DNA from: Prunus persica
Taxonomy: Eukaryota > Streptophyta > Magnoliopsida > Rosales > Rosaceae
Assembly (NCBI RefSeq): GCF_000346465.2
Contig: NC_034009.1
Coordinates: forward strand, 37,626,844 to 37,690,843
DNA length: 64,000 bases
Reading direction: 5' to 3'
Part shown: positions 23,801 through 35,512 of the stretch, one piece after another
How positions within the stretch are numbered: the stretch's first letter is position 1
Layout of the letters: each line of letters starts with the position of its first letter
Program-made: the position numbers and the translations under genes
Notes under the pieces: generated by a model
What the model was told of the DNA's origin: nothing
Database searches by the model: none
Seen by the model: only the letters and a program-made list of their open reading frames with translations

Positions 23801-24376
23801 CTCGACGCTTTCAAAACCACCAACGTCGCTTATGGCATTGTCCCTTGTTTTGTACACTGAACCATTCAAACCATCAAACGCTAGCTTCATCGCCAATGGA
23901 ACGTTGAGACGAAGCAATTCCGCAATACTCTGCAAATTTCAAACTCCACTTTACTTCAGCTAATATGCTATGCTTGTATTATACCGAGAAACATTTACAC
24001 AAACACGTGGTGGTCGTACTGAGCTTACCAGGACTTCAGGATCGTCAGGCAAATCTTCCTCAATGCAAATGCTGACATCGAGCTCTATCTCCTTCTCCTT
24101 CTCCTTGGTTTTTGTGGCCCTCCGCCTCATCTTTCTGTACTCTTTCTGCGAACTGTAGATTGGCCCGCTTAAAAACGGTGGCCTCGCAGCTCCTCTCCAT
24201 TCGTCTCCGCACAAAGAGTGAAATCCCCAACCGAAAAGTGAACACTTGGAGGCGTAGAAACGCTGCGTTTTGGGAGGGGAGATTGAATGCGGGAGAGCGG
24301 GAAATGACGCGGCGGTGTGCCGAATGGGAATGGGGATGATGGACAGGAGAGTAGCGCGAGTAATGTAACGCGCCAT
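20835..24376 (-). CDS. YBEY: YbeY endoribonuclease fused to a HAD (Cof-type) hydrolase, chloroplast, copy A
   Basis: Plant YBEY processes chloroplast rRNA; a HAD phosphatase-like domain follows in the same chain. Twelve exons: 24029-24376, 23678-23929, 23491-23586, 23211-23388, 23018-23101, 22825-22925, 22553-22645, 22045-22116, 21841-21960, 21683-21733, 21254-21442, 20835-21002, summing to 583 residues in phase. Residues 1 to about 70 are a Ser/Arg-rich transit peptide. The YbeY metal motif is HGLLHLLGFDH with His 234, 238 and 244, preceded by DHATDVLSLS. The HAD part shows motif I FCDMDGTLLNS (Asp 317, 319), motif II IATGK and motif IV GDGEND (about 533-538). I chose the ATG at MARYITR because copy B starts with the same residues, although the frame is open further upstream. 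All splice sites are canonical, so this copy looks functional. Confidence 0.93.
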
Positions 24377-24650
24377 TTGAGTGGCGGAGGAGGAGGGAAG
24401 GTGGAGGGTGAGAAGCAGAGTAGACGAAGGGAGAATCATGTACAGGCCAGGACTTTGGAGCTGGTAAGGCAGTGTGTTAATGGCTGCTTCGCGCCCTGTG
24501 CGTGACAAAGTGATTAGACGTCACGAAAACGAAGGTTTCCATACACCACAACAAATGAGAGAACGGCGCTCTGTCTTTTTTTTTATATTTTTTTTCTTTT
24601 TCTTTTTTAACTTTTTTTTTTTAAAAGTCAAATTCCTTTGAAATTGTAGA
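24377..24650. other. Upstream region of YbeY-HAD copy A
   Basis: Contains the likely promoter and 5' UTR. A T-rich tract lies at 24570-24622. Beyond this the repeat-rich spacer begins. Confidence 0.35.
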
Positions 24651-26690
24651 TTCATTCCTGGTTAGTAAAATACGAAAAAAATATGAATAAAAAATATATC
24701 TGTTTTATTCGGCATAATTTTTGTAAATTACAACTGAAATTTTCAGTCATTATATTATTTTTTTAATATAAATTATTAGATTATTTTTATTCAATAATAA
24801 ACGAGAATTATGTGTATAATATGTGAATTTTGTGTGTCTTAATAATTTTGTAAAAAATAAATGTATTAAACATGAAAAATATGTACATAATTGTATAATA
24901 CGAGTATTATATATTTACTTCTTAAAAAACGTGAACTTTACTGAGTCTTTAAAACGTGTGCAGAATACAAATGTATTATTGAAAAATATATACATACGTG
25001 TATAATACATTATTAAATGTGAAAGTGCTAAATTATTTATACGGGTAACAATTCTGAAAAAGTAAAAAAATCAAAAGTAGATAAAAAAGATTCAGGTAAT
25101 GGCTTAATAATAATGGATAATGCTCTAAATTACTCTTATCAATAAATAAAAATTGGGGAAAAAAGTTTAAAAGAAAAAAAGGATGCCACTATATAAATAA
25201 AAGGTATACCCAAGCGGCTATACTAATTATTAAAAAAATTAAAACAATAAAAACCCAGTACAGCCGAGAGGCTATACTATTTTTTTAAAAAAAATTAGGA
25301 AAAATCGGGTATAGCCGGTCGGTTATACTATTTATTTATTTTTTAAAAGGGCCGCCCAGCGATTAGCAGCATACTTGTCAAAATAGGTATAGCCGTGCGG
25401 CTATACGATTTTTAGAAATATTAATAAACAGAGTATAAGCGGTCGGCTATACTTTATATACATATATTAAAAAAGGACCCGCTTAGCGCTAGGAGCCACG
25501 TGTTAAAATAGTAAAGCCTGGCAGCTATACTATTTTTAAAAAAAATTATGGAAAACGAGTATAGCCGCCGGCTATACCATTTAAAAAAAAATTAAAAACA
25601 AAGTATAGCGGGGCGGCTGTACCATTTAAAAAAAATTAAAAACCTGGTATAACCGTACTGCTATACTATTTATATATATATATATATTAAAAGGGACACG
25701 CTTAACTCCTAGGTGGTACGTGTCAATAATAGTAACGCCACCCGGCTATACTATTTTTTTAAAAATAATTATAAACCTAGGATAGGTGAAAAAAAAACCA
25801 AGTGTAGCCACGCCACTGTACATTCATTCATAATTAGTCAATTACGAAATGGAAAAAAATATGAATAAAATACGCACGTGTTTTATTTGAAATTTTTTTT
25901 TTTGCAAATTACAACTTTAATGTTCGGCCACTATATTATTTTTATTCAATAATATGCGAGAATTATGTATGTCTTATTGAAATTTTTGTAAACAATATGT
26001 GTATTAATCATGAAAAATACATACTTACATGTATAATATGGGTATTGTATATTTGCTTTTTAAAAAACGTGAACTTTACCCAGTCTTTAAGACGTGTGCA
26101 GAACACGGATGTATTATTGAAAAATACATATGTACTTGTATAATAAATTAATAAACGTAAAAAATACTAAATTGTTTATATGGGTAATAACTTTGGAAAA
26201 GTAAAAAAATCAAAAGAAGACAATAGAGACTCATATAATTGCCTAACAGTAATTGATAATGCTCTAAACTACTCTTATTGATAAATGAAAAGTGGGGGAA
26301 AAAAATTTAAAAGCAAAAAAGAATGCCACTATATATATAAAGAATATAGCCGTTCAGCTATACTATTTATTAAGAAAATTAAAACAAGAAAAATCCAATA
26401 ACGCCGCTCAGCTATACTATTTATAAGAAAACAAAAGAGGGCCCGTTAGGCACCTGCGTGTCACAATATGTATAGCCGTGTGGCTATACTATTTTTAGAA
26501 ACCGTTTTAGCCGCTCGGCTATACGATTTGTATATATTAAAAAAATGACCCGCTTTGCGCTTGGCGCCACGTGTCAAAAAGTTAAAGCCTATACTATTTT
26601 TTTAAAAAAAATTAGGTAATCAGGAGTATAGCCGCTCGGCTATACAATTTTTGAAAAAAAAAGAGGAAAAAACCGGGTATAGCTGTGTTC
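24651..26690. repeat. Two diverged direct repeats of about 1.17 kb carrying a dyad array
   Basis: The block 24651-25820 is repeated, diverged and shorter, as 25821-26690. Shared stretches include AACGTGAACTTTAC, ACGTGTGCAGAA, TCAATAATA and GATGCCACTATAT. The second half of each copy holds dyads of the form GTATAGCC-N4-GGCTATAC. No reading frame of note lies in either copy. AT content is very high. This could be a non-autonomous DNA element family with internal palindromes; no terminal repeats or target duplication were found. Confidence 0.75.
25203..26645. repeat. Array of about 15 dyads GTATAGCC-N4-GGCTATAC
   Basis: Dyads are at about 25203, 25258, 25309, 25387, 25433, 25511, 25559, 25603, 25647, 25732, 26344, 26397, 26470, 26504 and 26626, each near 20 bp; a further broken half sits near 26678. 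The copies at 25387 and 26626 are nearly perfect. The middle four bases vary (GAGA, GGTC, GTGC, TGGC, GTAC, GCTC) while arms are kept. Linkers are A/T runs, and about every third linker has a GC-rich word resembling CCCGCTTAGCGC...CACGTGTCAAAA. As RNA each unit is an 8-bp stem with a 4-base loop. Confidence 0.8.
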
Positions 26691-28018
26691 GATTTGGATT
26701 CTCTAATATACTTTTCTTTAAAAACTTTCTAATTAATCACATGTTCTACCTTCTTTAACATTATAGATTTGAAATCCGTTTGGTTGCCAAGAAAAGTGAC
26801 AGTGGAAGTCACCAAAATCAGTGCATTTTCAGATTCATATATACTGGGAATTCCTCTGTTTTGATTTGAATTCTCTAATACACTGTCAGCTCAATTTTTA
26901 TGGGCTGACAGATCTAATGTTCTTTCTATTTCCATTTATTGTCTTTCATTAGCAGCCAAACAACACACGCTGGCTGGGTTTATTAATTTATTGGAATCTG
27001 AGTGTTCTGCAAATCACTGTGTCAGGTGGAAGGGCTTGAAGAGTTCCTGAATCAATCCAAATCGAGTCCCCAGCAATCTCCGGAGAAAACCATGGACGGA
27101 TCACTAAGTATCCCTCGTACTGCCCGCAGAACCTCGACTCGTAGAAAGCCCATCCAATAGAACCAGAAAGCTCACAGCCATTGACTCAATTGTCGCCGCG
27201 GGGTGAGGAGAGCCGTTTCTAAAGAGATGGACCAAGAAAAGACTGAGGTGCCTAAAACTCCTGCCTCACCAAACACCTGGAGAAGGGCTTGACTGCTTCT
27301 GCTCGACAGAACACCACACAGAAGGAGAAAGTGGGGTGTGAGGTTGATGACTTTTGTCTTTTTTAGGGTTGGTTTGAGAAGATGGTGGGATTTTTTTAGA
27401 AATTGTGAAAATTTGAATTAGAAGTTGCAGTGAACTTTATATTTGGTGAAATAAGAGAAGTGCATGGTTTAAATAGAAAAATTCTTTGAAAGTGAAGCTT
27501 CTGATTTTGAGAGGATTATCATTTTATCATGTGATTTTTTTAATAAACCTTCTACTTTCAGAAATCACACATGGATTTTGCCTTGTTTTTTTTTTTGGTC
27601 AATAGGATTTTGCCATGTTCATTACCAAGTGCCTGTGCGCTTCCTCACCGTTACTCATGTGAGTTCTTTATGAGACTCACCTGCATCAACCATCAGAAAA
27701 ATACTAGAAGATATAACTTTGCATTCATTTGAGATGTACTAAAATAAAATAAAAAAATTCTTTCCCATTTTTGGTAAATATTATTGACTAGTGTCATGGA
27801 GGATGACTCCATGTAAAAATACAAGAAAAATGTATTTACCACAAATGTCTGTATAAAGTGCACAAAATGACAATTTCCATCTTTATCGCCAGGCTCACTA
27901 GCAGTTCTTCATACTGGAAATTATTGTAAAGAATTTGACAAGTTGCATATGAGATATCTCATCCTTCCTAATTGTTCAAGCTATATTTGTTCCAGTTCTT
28001 CTTTGTATGAAGGGAAGC
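26691..28018. other. Spacer between the two YbeY-HAD genes
   Basis: No gene recognised. The stretch 27334-27490 is a diverged copy of the repeat seen at 1907-2062 (shared AGAAATTGTGAAAATTTGAA). The part next to 28018 is probably the 3' UTR of copy B. Confidence 0.4.
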
Positions 28019-31000
28019 TCACAATGCATACCGGTAGATTGCATCGGCTACACCATCTTCGTCGTTGCTGAGACCAACTACATTAGCCACAGCTTTTGTC
28101 TTCTCTGCTCCATTACTAAGAGCAATGCCTAAAGAAGCCAGCTCAAGCATCTCTATATCATTTTCTCCATCGCCAATAGCCATGATCTGAAAAAATAAGC
28201 CATGAGAATAGATCAGGAATAACATCAAATTTGGTGTACAACTAAGAAGGAACTATATAAAAGTCAATAACAGTAGCTTTATCATCCACTAACATCGCTA
28301 AACTTGTGGATTTGGATGGTTAACATACTTTTTCCGATCTGTGTTTATAAACCTCGTTCCGATCAAGAGGAGGTATATACCGTAACTCCCTTAAAACAGA
28401 AGAGCCAAAAACAACAACATGGAAGAATAACTCTGCTGGCCCATACCTCCTTTGGAGTGATTCCCAAATGACCAAGCAGCATGTTTACTCCACTGCCTTT
28501 TGAGGTTCCGGGGGGAACAATTTCAAGCATATCAGGCACAGTTTGAACAACTCTGGCACAATCTCCAGTTGCTTCTGACCAGTATGGCCTCAAAGCAGTA
28601 GTCACTCCCTCAGGAGTGTCCATGAAGACTAGTTTCTGTATATTTGGTAAGGTGTGCGTCATTACATGAATCAAAAGCAGCAAGAACTATAACATTTTAG
28701 TTCGATCATGTTTTAAAATGAATTGGAGAGGCTAAACAATGACCTTCTGATGAAAACCTCAATCTTACACAAGAATAACTGTTGTAAGAATCAAGAGAAA
28801 TTCAGAGCAAAGTGTATGTCGAAGAAAAATGTGAACCTCCCAAAGTTACAACTAAGGAGCAAAACTGAGTGAAGTAACATACATAACTTCATAATGCATA
28901 AGACTTGAAATGGATTTGAATGAAAATAAAAAACAAACCAAAAGTCAGACAAAGTAGCTTCACAATGGACACAACTTGTACATAGGTATCTTATAAAAAG
29001 TTCACCGGCGCTTTTTTATTTATTTTTAGAGGGGGATGGGGTTGGGGAGGGTATTCTACCTCCTTGAGGACCATACCTGTATTCCAGCAGCAGCCACGAG
29101 ATGCTCAACTGAAGGCATGATCTCCGCCTGTAAATACATTCCATGTAAATCGTATAAAACAAGAGAAAAAGAAATCTCAGGCAATAACAGAATATTTATG
29201 ATCATGATGAAAACTAATCTTTTGGCACCTTTTGCTCGTGATATACAGTATGCATGGAATCAACAAGTGGGTGATCAAATAGAGTTAAACAACGATCCTC
29301 GGTAAATGCAACAAGAGGAACCTCAGTCTCCAAAGAGTAAAGACATGCCTGCACATAAAAACCATATGGTCATTTATTTTATTACAAACCAAAGAGCAAT
29401 AAATTCTTGCATGCCTCACCAAGGTATTACCTCTCTGCATACATTTGCATCCAAATTCCTTCTAAAAATTTCCCGACCTTGCCTACCATAAACAAGCAAT
29501 CCCTGGAATCAAGAAGAGGCAGACAATAAGGGCAATACATACTGCTATCAATCCGAGACAGAAACAAAAATAGTTCTAAGAGGGAGAAATAATATATGCA
29601 ACAACCAATGAGCATTTTGTTTCTTAAAATCTTGACCAAGCATTATAGATGAGTCATCGGTTAAATACTTGGGAACATTTAACTTTATTGACAGACAAAC
29701 ATGTAAATGTTTAAGAGAGAACAGGAACGGATACTGCACTTCCCTCTAGTGTCCTTATCAATCTTACAACAGAAAGTACCACATGTAGATCATGGGTAGA
29801 TACAAGTGAGAACTTTATTCCGCGGTATATAACTAGAGCAAACTTGAAAATATTAAGATAACAGCTCTCTGGACAAAAGAGTAAGTATGCATCTAACAAG
29901 TGAAGGCAGTTTGATGTTTATCACATGTAACTTAGCAACAACCTTAAGATAAAAATTTCAAAGGAGAAAAGATAGAACCTGCAAGAAAACCCCAGGAGAA
30001 AATTCTGAAACAATGCCATCTTCTCCAGCTAAATCAACTTCCTTAAAAATGCGCATCACAGCTGGACGAGCCTGTTCCAAAGAGCTGTCAACAATTAGAA
30101 GATTTTTTTAATCAACACTATTCAACAATAAAAAAGGAAATCATGTAAGAAGTAATATTGAGCAACAATAGAAAACAAGAATAACACAAAGTTACTAATA
30201 TACCATTCAAAATAAGTAAACTTTATACTGGCCAAGAAGTATGAAATCACATTTCTGAATATAGTATCTCTTGATAATGAATAGCAACAAAGGTTCTTAC
30301 TTTTCCGGTTGCTATCATTACTTTCACACCCCTTGATGAGGCCTCTTTCAGAGCCTTCACATTTGTTGAACTCAGTTGACTTTTGCTGTTGAGAAGGGTG
30401 CCTTGTTTATCAAGAAAAATAAATATAAATAACAATTGGTACAAGTTAAATAAAATACAATAAATGCGTGGGACAATATAAGCCCAAACTTACCATCCAT
30501 ATCACAGAAAACATATCTGAACTTTGGCTTATTATATTGAAGGCTGCCTTCTCTCTTACTGTCTTTTAAGAACTCAGATGAAAGTTTAACCAAAAAAATT
30601 GCAGAGACAGAATTCAATGGAGAAATTATACAATTAACAAATTAAAATGAGGATGCAAAAGTGAAGCTGGAAAAATATAAAATTACCATCTAGTTTGTCC
30701 CCCAGGGTTTGGGTTTCAGCATCATATACACTCTGAATTAACCCCTTTCCCTTCCACCCAAGACTCTTTAAGAGAAGATCTTCCTCCTTCTCCATTTCCA
30801 CTTCAGCATCTTTGCTAAGCTCATGATCAAATCCTAAGAGATGTAACAAACCATGTACCTACAGGAGAGTTCAGTGATTAAATTAATCAAATTACACTAA
30901 GAAGTTTCTAATACGAGTTATTTAATAGGTGCAAATGACACATTCTATTGACTATGCCTTTTTGCTTGTTATGTTCCTGTGTATAGACAACCGATATTCC

Positions 31001-31912
31001 TCCCAGAGAACACTCATCTCTTCAAAATATATTAAACAGTAATAATCATATTCTAAAACCAACCATGAGAATGCGCATCTCGTCAAGGAGCGTGTGGCCT
31101 CTTTGCTCGGCTTGTCTTGCAGCTGTCTCAACAGAAATCACGATGTCACCCAACATAAGCTGCAAATCATACGAAATGCCGGTCAAGCATTTATCACAAA
31201 AAATACACCCTTTACCTATTATACAATAAACAAAAGATAGAAAAAGGCAAATGAGCTAGTACAATGGGAAGCCTAAGATCAGGGACATGCTGGGACATGG
31301 AAAGAACATCAGTAGCATGGTCCTCCCCTCTCCATTCTTTATTAAGTTTTCGGATAAATTCGTCATTGCAAAGAAGCACGGAAAGCTCGGTGCTTTCATA
31401 TCCACCAACATTGCTGACCGCATTATCCCTTGTTTTATACACCGAATCTTTCAGACCGTCAAACGCCAGTTTCATTGCTGCTGGAGCATCTACACGAAGC
31501 AATTCTGCAATAGTCTGCAATTTTCAATCTCGTATTATATGAGAAACATTTATACAAACATGTGGCGATCATTCTAAGCTTGCACAGTACACAGATTACA
31601 TACCGAGATTTCAGGATTTTCAGGCAAAGCTTCTTCCATAGAAACACTGACACTGAGCTCCAGCTCCTTCTCCTTGCTCTTTGGGGCTCGCCGCCTCGCC
31701 TTTCTGAGGTCTCTCTGAGCAGCGAAGGCTCGTCCCCTTAGCAATGGTCTCGCACCCGCAGCACCTCTCAATTTTTCTCCGCACATCGCATGAAATCTCC
31801 GACCAAAAACCAGGGATTTTGAGGCCTCGAAACTGTGCGTTCCGGGAGGGAAGATAAGGTGCGGCGCAGATGAGTTGGACATGAGGGCGGTGCGTGGAAT
31901 GTAACGCGCCAT
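28019..31912 (-). CDS. YBEY: YbeY-HAD fusion, tandem copy B, with a lost splice acceptor between the domains
   Basis: Twelve exon counterparts can be matched to copy A: 31604-31912, 31263-31514, 31064-31159, 30687-30858, 30494-30577, 30301-30401, 29979-30071, 29431-29502, 29229-29348, 29077-29127, 28447-28635, 28019-28186. Ten have exactly the same length as in copy A; exons 1 and 4 differ by multiples of three. The YbeY part keeps HGLLHLLGFDH and the HAD part keeps FCDMDG and GDGENDIEML, with no internal stops. At the 5' border of exon 5 (30577/30578), however, copy A has ACAG|GTGAA where copy B has TCAT|CTGAG, so the AG is gone. The next AG, five bases on, shifts the frame to an early stop (after V-L-K-R-Q). 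Unless an unusual acceptor is used, the product is a YbeY-only protein of about 280 residues. Confidence 0.8.
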
Positions 31913-32228
31913 TTGAGTAGCGGGGGAGGGAGAGGAGGGTAGGTGGAGGAGGAGGAGCATGTAGGCCGCCGGAACTCTTGAGGAAAATGTGAGTGCTTTG
32001 TTTTGATTGGTTGGTTGGTTGCTTCGCGCTTTGGGAGTAGCAAACGCACAGTGACAGTGACGTTACGGGCTAAAAATAAATTTTTTGTTTTAAAAAACTT
32101 TTTATTTATAAAGTGAAAATAAGTCCAAATTCAGGGGAGTTTTATGTAATTATACAAATGGAAAAAAAAAGCTCAACTGTATGTAACGTGCACAGGGTCT
32201 TTACTTAGTTTCACTATAATATTCAATA
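31913..32228. other. Upstream region of YbeY-HAD copy B
   Basis: Likely promoter and leader. Near the ATG it is similar to copy A. No other feature. Confidence 0.35.
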
Positions 32229-32488
32229 TGTTATAAAATTAGAGGGAGAAAATGTTGAGAGAAGTGATATGCTAAAGACAAAGTTTCATCATGTTTATTC
32301 CTTACTAAATCTTTGGTAGAACCACTTATTTATAGGCTTACAAGATAGGAGATTGAATACCATCATTTACAATATACCTATAGGTTACAAGCATTAATTA
32401 CAAATACTTAGTGCATAGGTTACATAAAATCCAACGGTGGAATATTAAGAGGTATGGTGGTCATCCACAAACTCATGCATTTACAACA
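32229..32488 (-). repeat. Left LTR of element 2, 260 bp
   Basis: Begins TGTTATAAA and ends TTTACAACA on the plus strand; followed directly by the C-rich complement of the polypurine tract. Confidence 0.9.
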
Positions 32489-33289
32489 CTCCCCCTTGGA
32501 TGTCCACCATACAATAACATAGTTCCCTCATTAAAAACCTTGCTTAGAAAACCCAGTGGGACAAAACCAAAGCGAAGGAAAAAAGAGTGAAACTTTCTTC
32601 TGAATCATTGATATGGTGTTGGATGAGCTTATATTGCCTCTTTAAAACCTTGCTAGGAAAAACCCAGTTGGACAAAAACCTAGTCGAAGGAAAAAAGAGT
32701 ACAACGCGCATATGCCTTGAATGTAGTAGAATTGGGATGCTCCCCCTGATTGATATCTCCCCCTGATTAATATCTCTCCTTCTCTGATTTGAGCAATACA
32801 AGCAACATTGTCTTCATACATGATCATATATCACACTATTCAACCTGCTTTTCACTTTTCAAATGATTGAAATCTTTAGGTGTATCAACAACTAATTTAG
32901 TAGTTAGAATATGTTACAACAATATCAAATTTGAATTCAAAATACTCAAACTCTTAGTGTTAACTCTTAATTAAGAATATTGTGGTACTTTATATCCTTC
33001 AAGAGGTTGCTTCATCTGATATATCTCAAATATTTCATGAGCTTTGAGGATTTCCATGTACCATATAGTCTTAATAAATATGCATTTAACACATACTATA
33101 AGTTTTGCGTTAAAGTAACAACCGTACTTATAGAAATGTGAATGCATTTACGATGAGATTGGAGACTAAAACCATATGTCTCTCCCAGGAAACCTTATGT
33201 CATATTAGTGATCTTATTTCACTTCACAAACACCAATTCGTAACCTTCATACTGAACATTTGTAATTTGGTGTTTGAGTTATAGGTTCA

Positions 33290-34010
33290 ATATCCAACTC
33301 TTCTTATTTAGTGATAAATGGAATTGCCTATTTCCATTTTTGGCCAATCACTTAACTTGTCGACATTCATGAAACGTGATTTAATATAATCATAGCCCTT
33401 GATGATTGTAGTAGCTACTAATAAATCAAATGTATCATCGATTTGTGATCCCACAATTCTCATATGCATGCGCATGCATAATTTATAAGCATCTCATTAC
33501 TTTAGGGTACCAATGCCTCTTCAGGGGCTTATGTTGTCACTTATGGGACAAACATCTCTTTTACAATGAATTATTTAGAATATGTGGATCAAAACCTCCT
33601 ATAGAGCGTTATTTTTTATAGGGCTTGAATTTTTCAAATAATCTCCATTTCTGAGGAGTTAAGTCTTTAGAACCTATATTTCTGACATGCTTCAGGCATG
33701 CATTATATATATAGTCACCATGTTAATGGATTGTGATACGAGAATATCAATCCATGTTAGCATATGTACAACTTATATATGCATTATCTTGATGAGACAA
33801 AAGCGGATTGATTCAACACTATTTCACGACATTCTTTAGGAATTGTCATTTATTCCCCTAACGGCGGGAAAATTGTCTCAAAATGTAGGAAAATAAACTC
33901 ACAGTCGTTATCAAATATGTGACCATTTTAGTAGGCACATTCAGTAAAACTGGTGAAGTGATCCATAATTAGATGTTGTATAGGCTCACAAATATCCCCT
34001 TGAATTATTT
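33290..34010 (-). pseudogene. Decayed copia pol (integrase and reverse transcriptase) remnants
   Basis: Reading the minus strand, QGDICEPIQH corresponds to the conserved QGDICGPI integrase block, and further along a block FMNVDKLSDWPKMEIG corresponds to the start of the reverse transcriptase. Multiple stops and shifts lie between them. Order and strand agree with the LTR orientation. Confidence 0.55.
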
Positions 34011-34214
34011 CAGGAAAGATGGCTCAAAGTCAATTTTTGACTGAGATGATCTTATGACAGCTTTTATTTGTGAGCGTTCTTTGTAATGATATTGTTGGAC
34101 AAGACAATAATTTGAGTCTTTAAACGATGTCCTTACAAATTTATAAAAATCTTATGCATCATTGTGGGACATGGATTGCCAAGATAGTCATGTCACAACA
34201 TAAAAGTTATTCGG

Positions 34215-34995
34215 TCAATGAACTTCTAGCTCATGACATCATAATCTTCAACTATAATAGTTGTGTAATATTGGGGCCTCAAGAACTTTTGGTTCATAAC
34301 ATCATAAACTTCCTACCCACAAAAGAAAGTAGGAAGTTTCTCCAATAGACGCATCTGGCTATCAATATTGGGGCGGTAATACAAAACATTACCATTGTAA
34401 AACGAAATTAATTAATAACCTAACATAAATAAAATAAAATATAATAAAATAAGTAAAGTGGTATAAACAAGGAATAAAATAAATCAATTAAAGATTATGA
34501 AATTCCAAGATAATCCAATATTAATGTGGATTCAATATGTAGATAAAACTACAAGTTTAAGAATTGGATTTCCAACCAATTCAGGTTCATATAGGCACAA
34601 ATAAGTAATGAACTTCAAGTTCATATATAGTATTAAGATCCATGAAAAACTATGAACTTCAGGTTCATATCAATATATATTCGAAACTTCAGGTACGAAT
34701 ACGTAGATCTAAATAAATTGAATTAATAGTTGTGCTTTGAACTTCATACTCAAATCGATGTATATGCACTCGAAACTTCTGGTTCAAGTTCTTGACATAT
34801 GTAGGCCTCATGGAATTCTGATTTTGATTAATACAAAATCGAGGAGTTTTCTGTCCTTATGTGCTCTTTAAATTCGCGGAACTTCACGCCCTCAATTATT
34901 TGGAATCAAAGAACTTCAGGTTCTGATTCAATCAAAAGGACTCTATATCCTAATCTAGTTATATGATGAGGATTACGGAACTTCGGGCCCCTGAT
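34215..34995. repeat. Array of degenerate GAACTTCAGGTTC dyads in element 2
   Basis: About eleven copies, for example near 34223, 34279, 34612, 34660, 34683, 34761, 34880, 34911 and 34977, usually followed by ATATA or CTGAT. The motif family and relative position (towards the 5' LTR) match the array in element 1. Confidence 0.6.
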
Positions 34996-35247
34996 CTTTT
35001 GTATAATTCAAACTCATCATAATAATTAAGATCATACTTAAAATTAAATAAACAAACAAATAAAAACAAAAACATGGCATTATATTCATGTGTAATAAGA
35101 ATAAGAATTTTTTTTCTTAAACAAGCATGATGAAGTCTGATGGTGAGTACAAAGAAACTCTATACCATGTGATGACTCTAGCTCATATAAGAAGAAAGAA
35201 AATTCAGAGAAAGAAAACATACCAAGAGTAATGTCGTGCTGATAACG

Positions 35248-35507
35248 TGTTATAAAACTAGAGGGAGAAAATGTAGAGAGAAGTGATATGCTAAAGACAA
35301 AGTTTCACCATGTTTATTCCTTACTAAATCTTTGGTAGAACCACCTATTTATAGGCTTACAAGATAGGAGATTGAATACCATCATTTACAATATACCTAT
35401 AGGTTACAAGCATTAATTACAAATACTTAGTACATAGGTTACATAAAATCCAACGGTGGAATATTAAGAGGTATGGTGGTCATCCACCAACTCATGCATT
35501 TACAACA
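35248..35507 (-). repeat. Right LTR of element 2, 260 bp
   Basis: Nearly identical to the left LTR. Followed by CAATA, the target duplication. Confidence 0.9.
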
Positions 35508-35512
35508 CAATA

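Larger units (their letters stand above)
32224..35512 (-). mobile_element. Copia-type LTR retrotransposon 2, deleted, minus orientation, TSD CAATA
   Basis: LTRs at 32229-32488 and 35248-35507 (260 bp each, about six differences by eye) start TGTTATAAA and end TTTACAACA. A perfect CAATA duplication flanks them (32224-32228, 35508-35512). The polypurine tract beside the left LTR and CGTTATCAGCACGA beside the right LTR match element 1 in layout, so the two are related families. The interior is only 2.76 kb. On the minus strand near 33830-34010 a broken frame still resembles copia integrase (QGDICEPI... and a DNDCEF-like block) and near 33290-33420 the reverse transcriptase (DWPK). No intact gene. 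It depends on a helper for movement. Confidence 0.9.
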
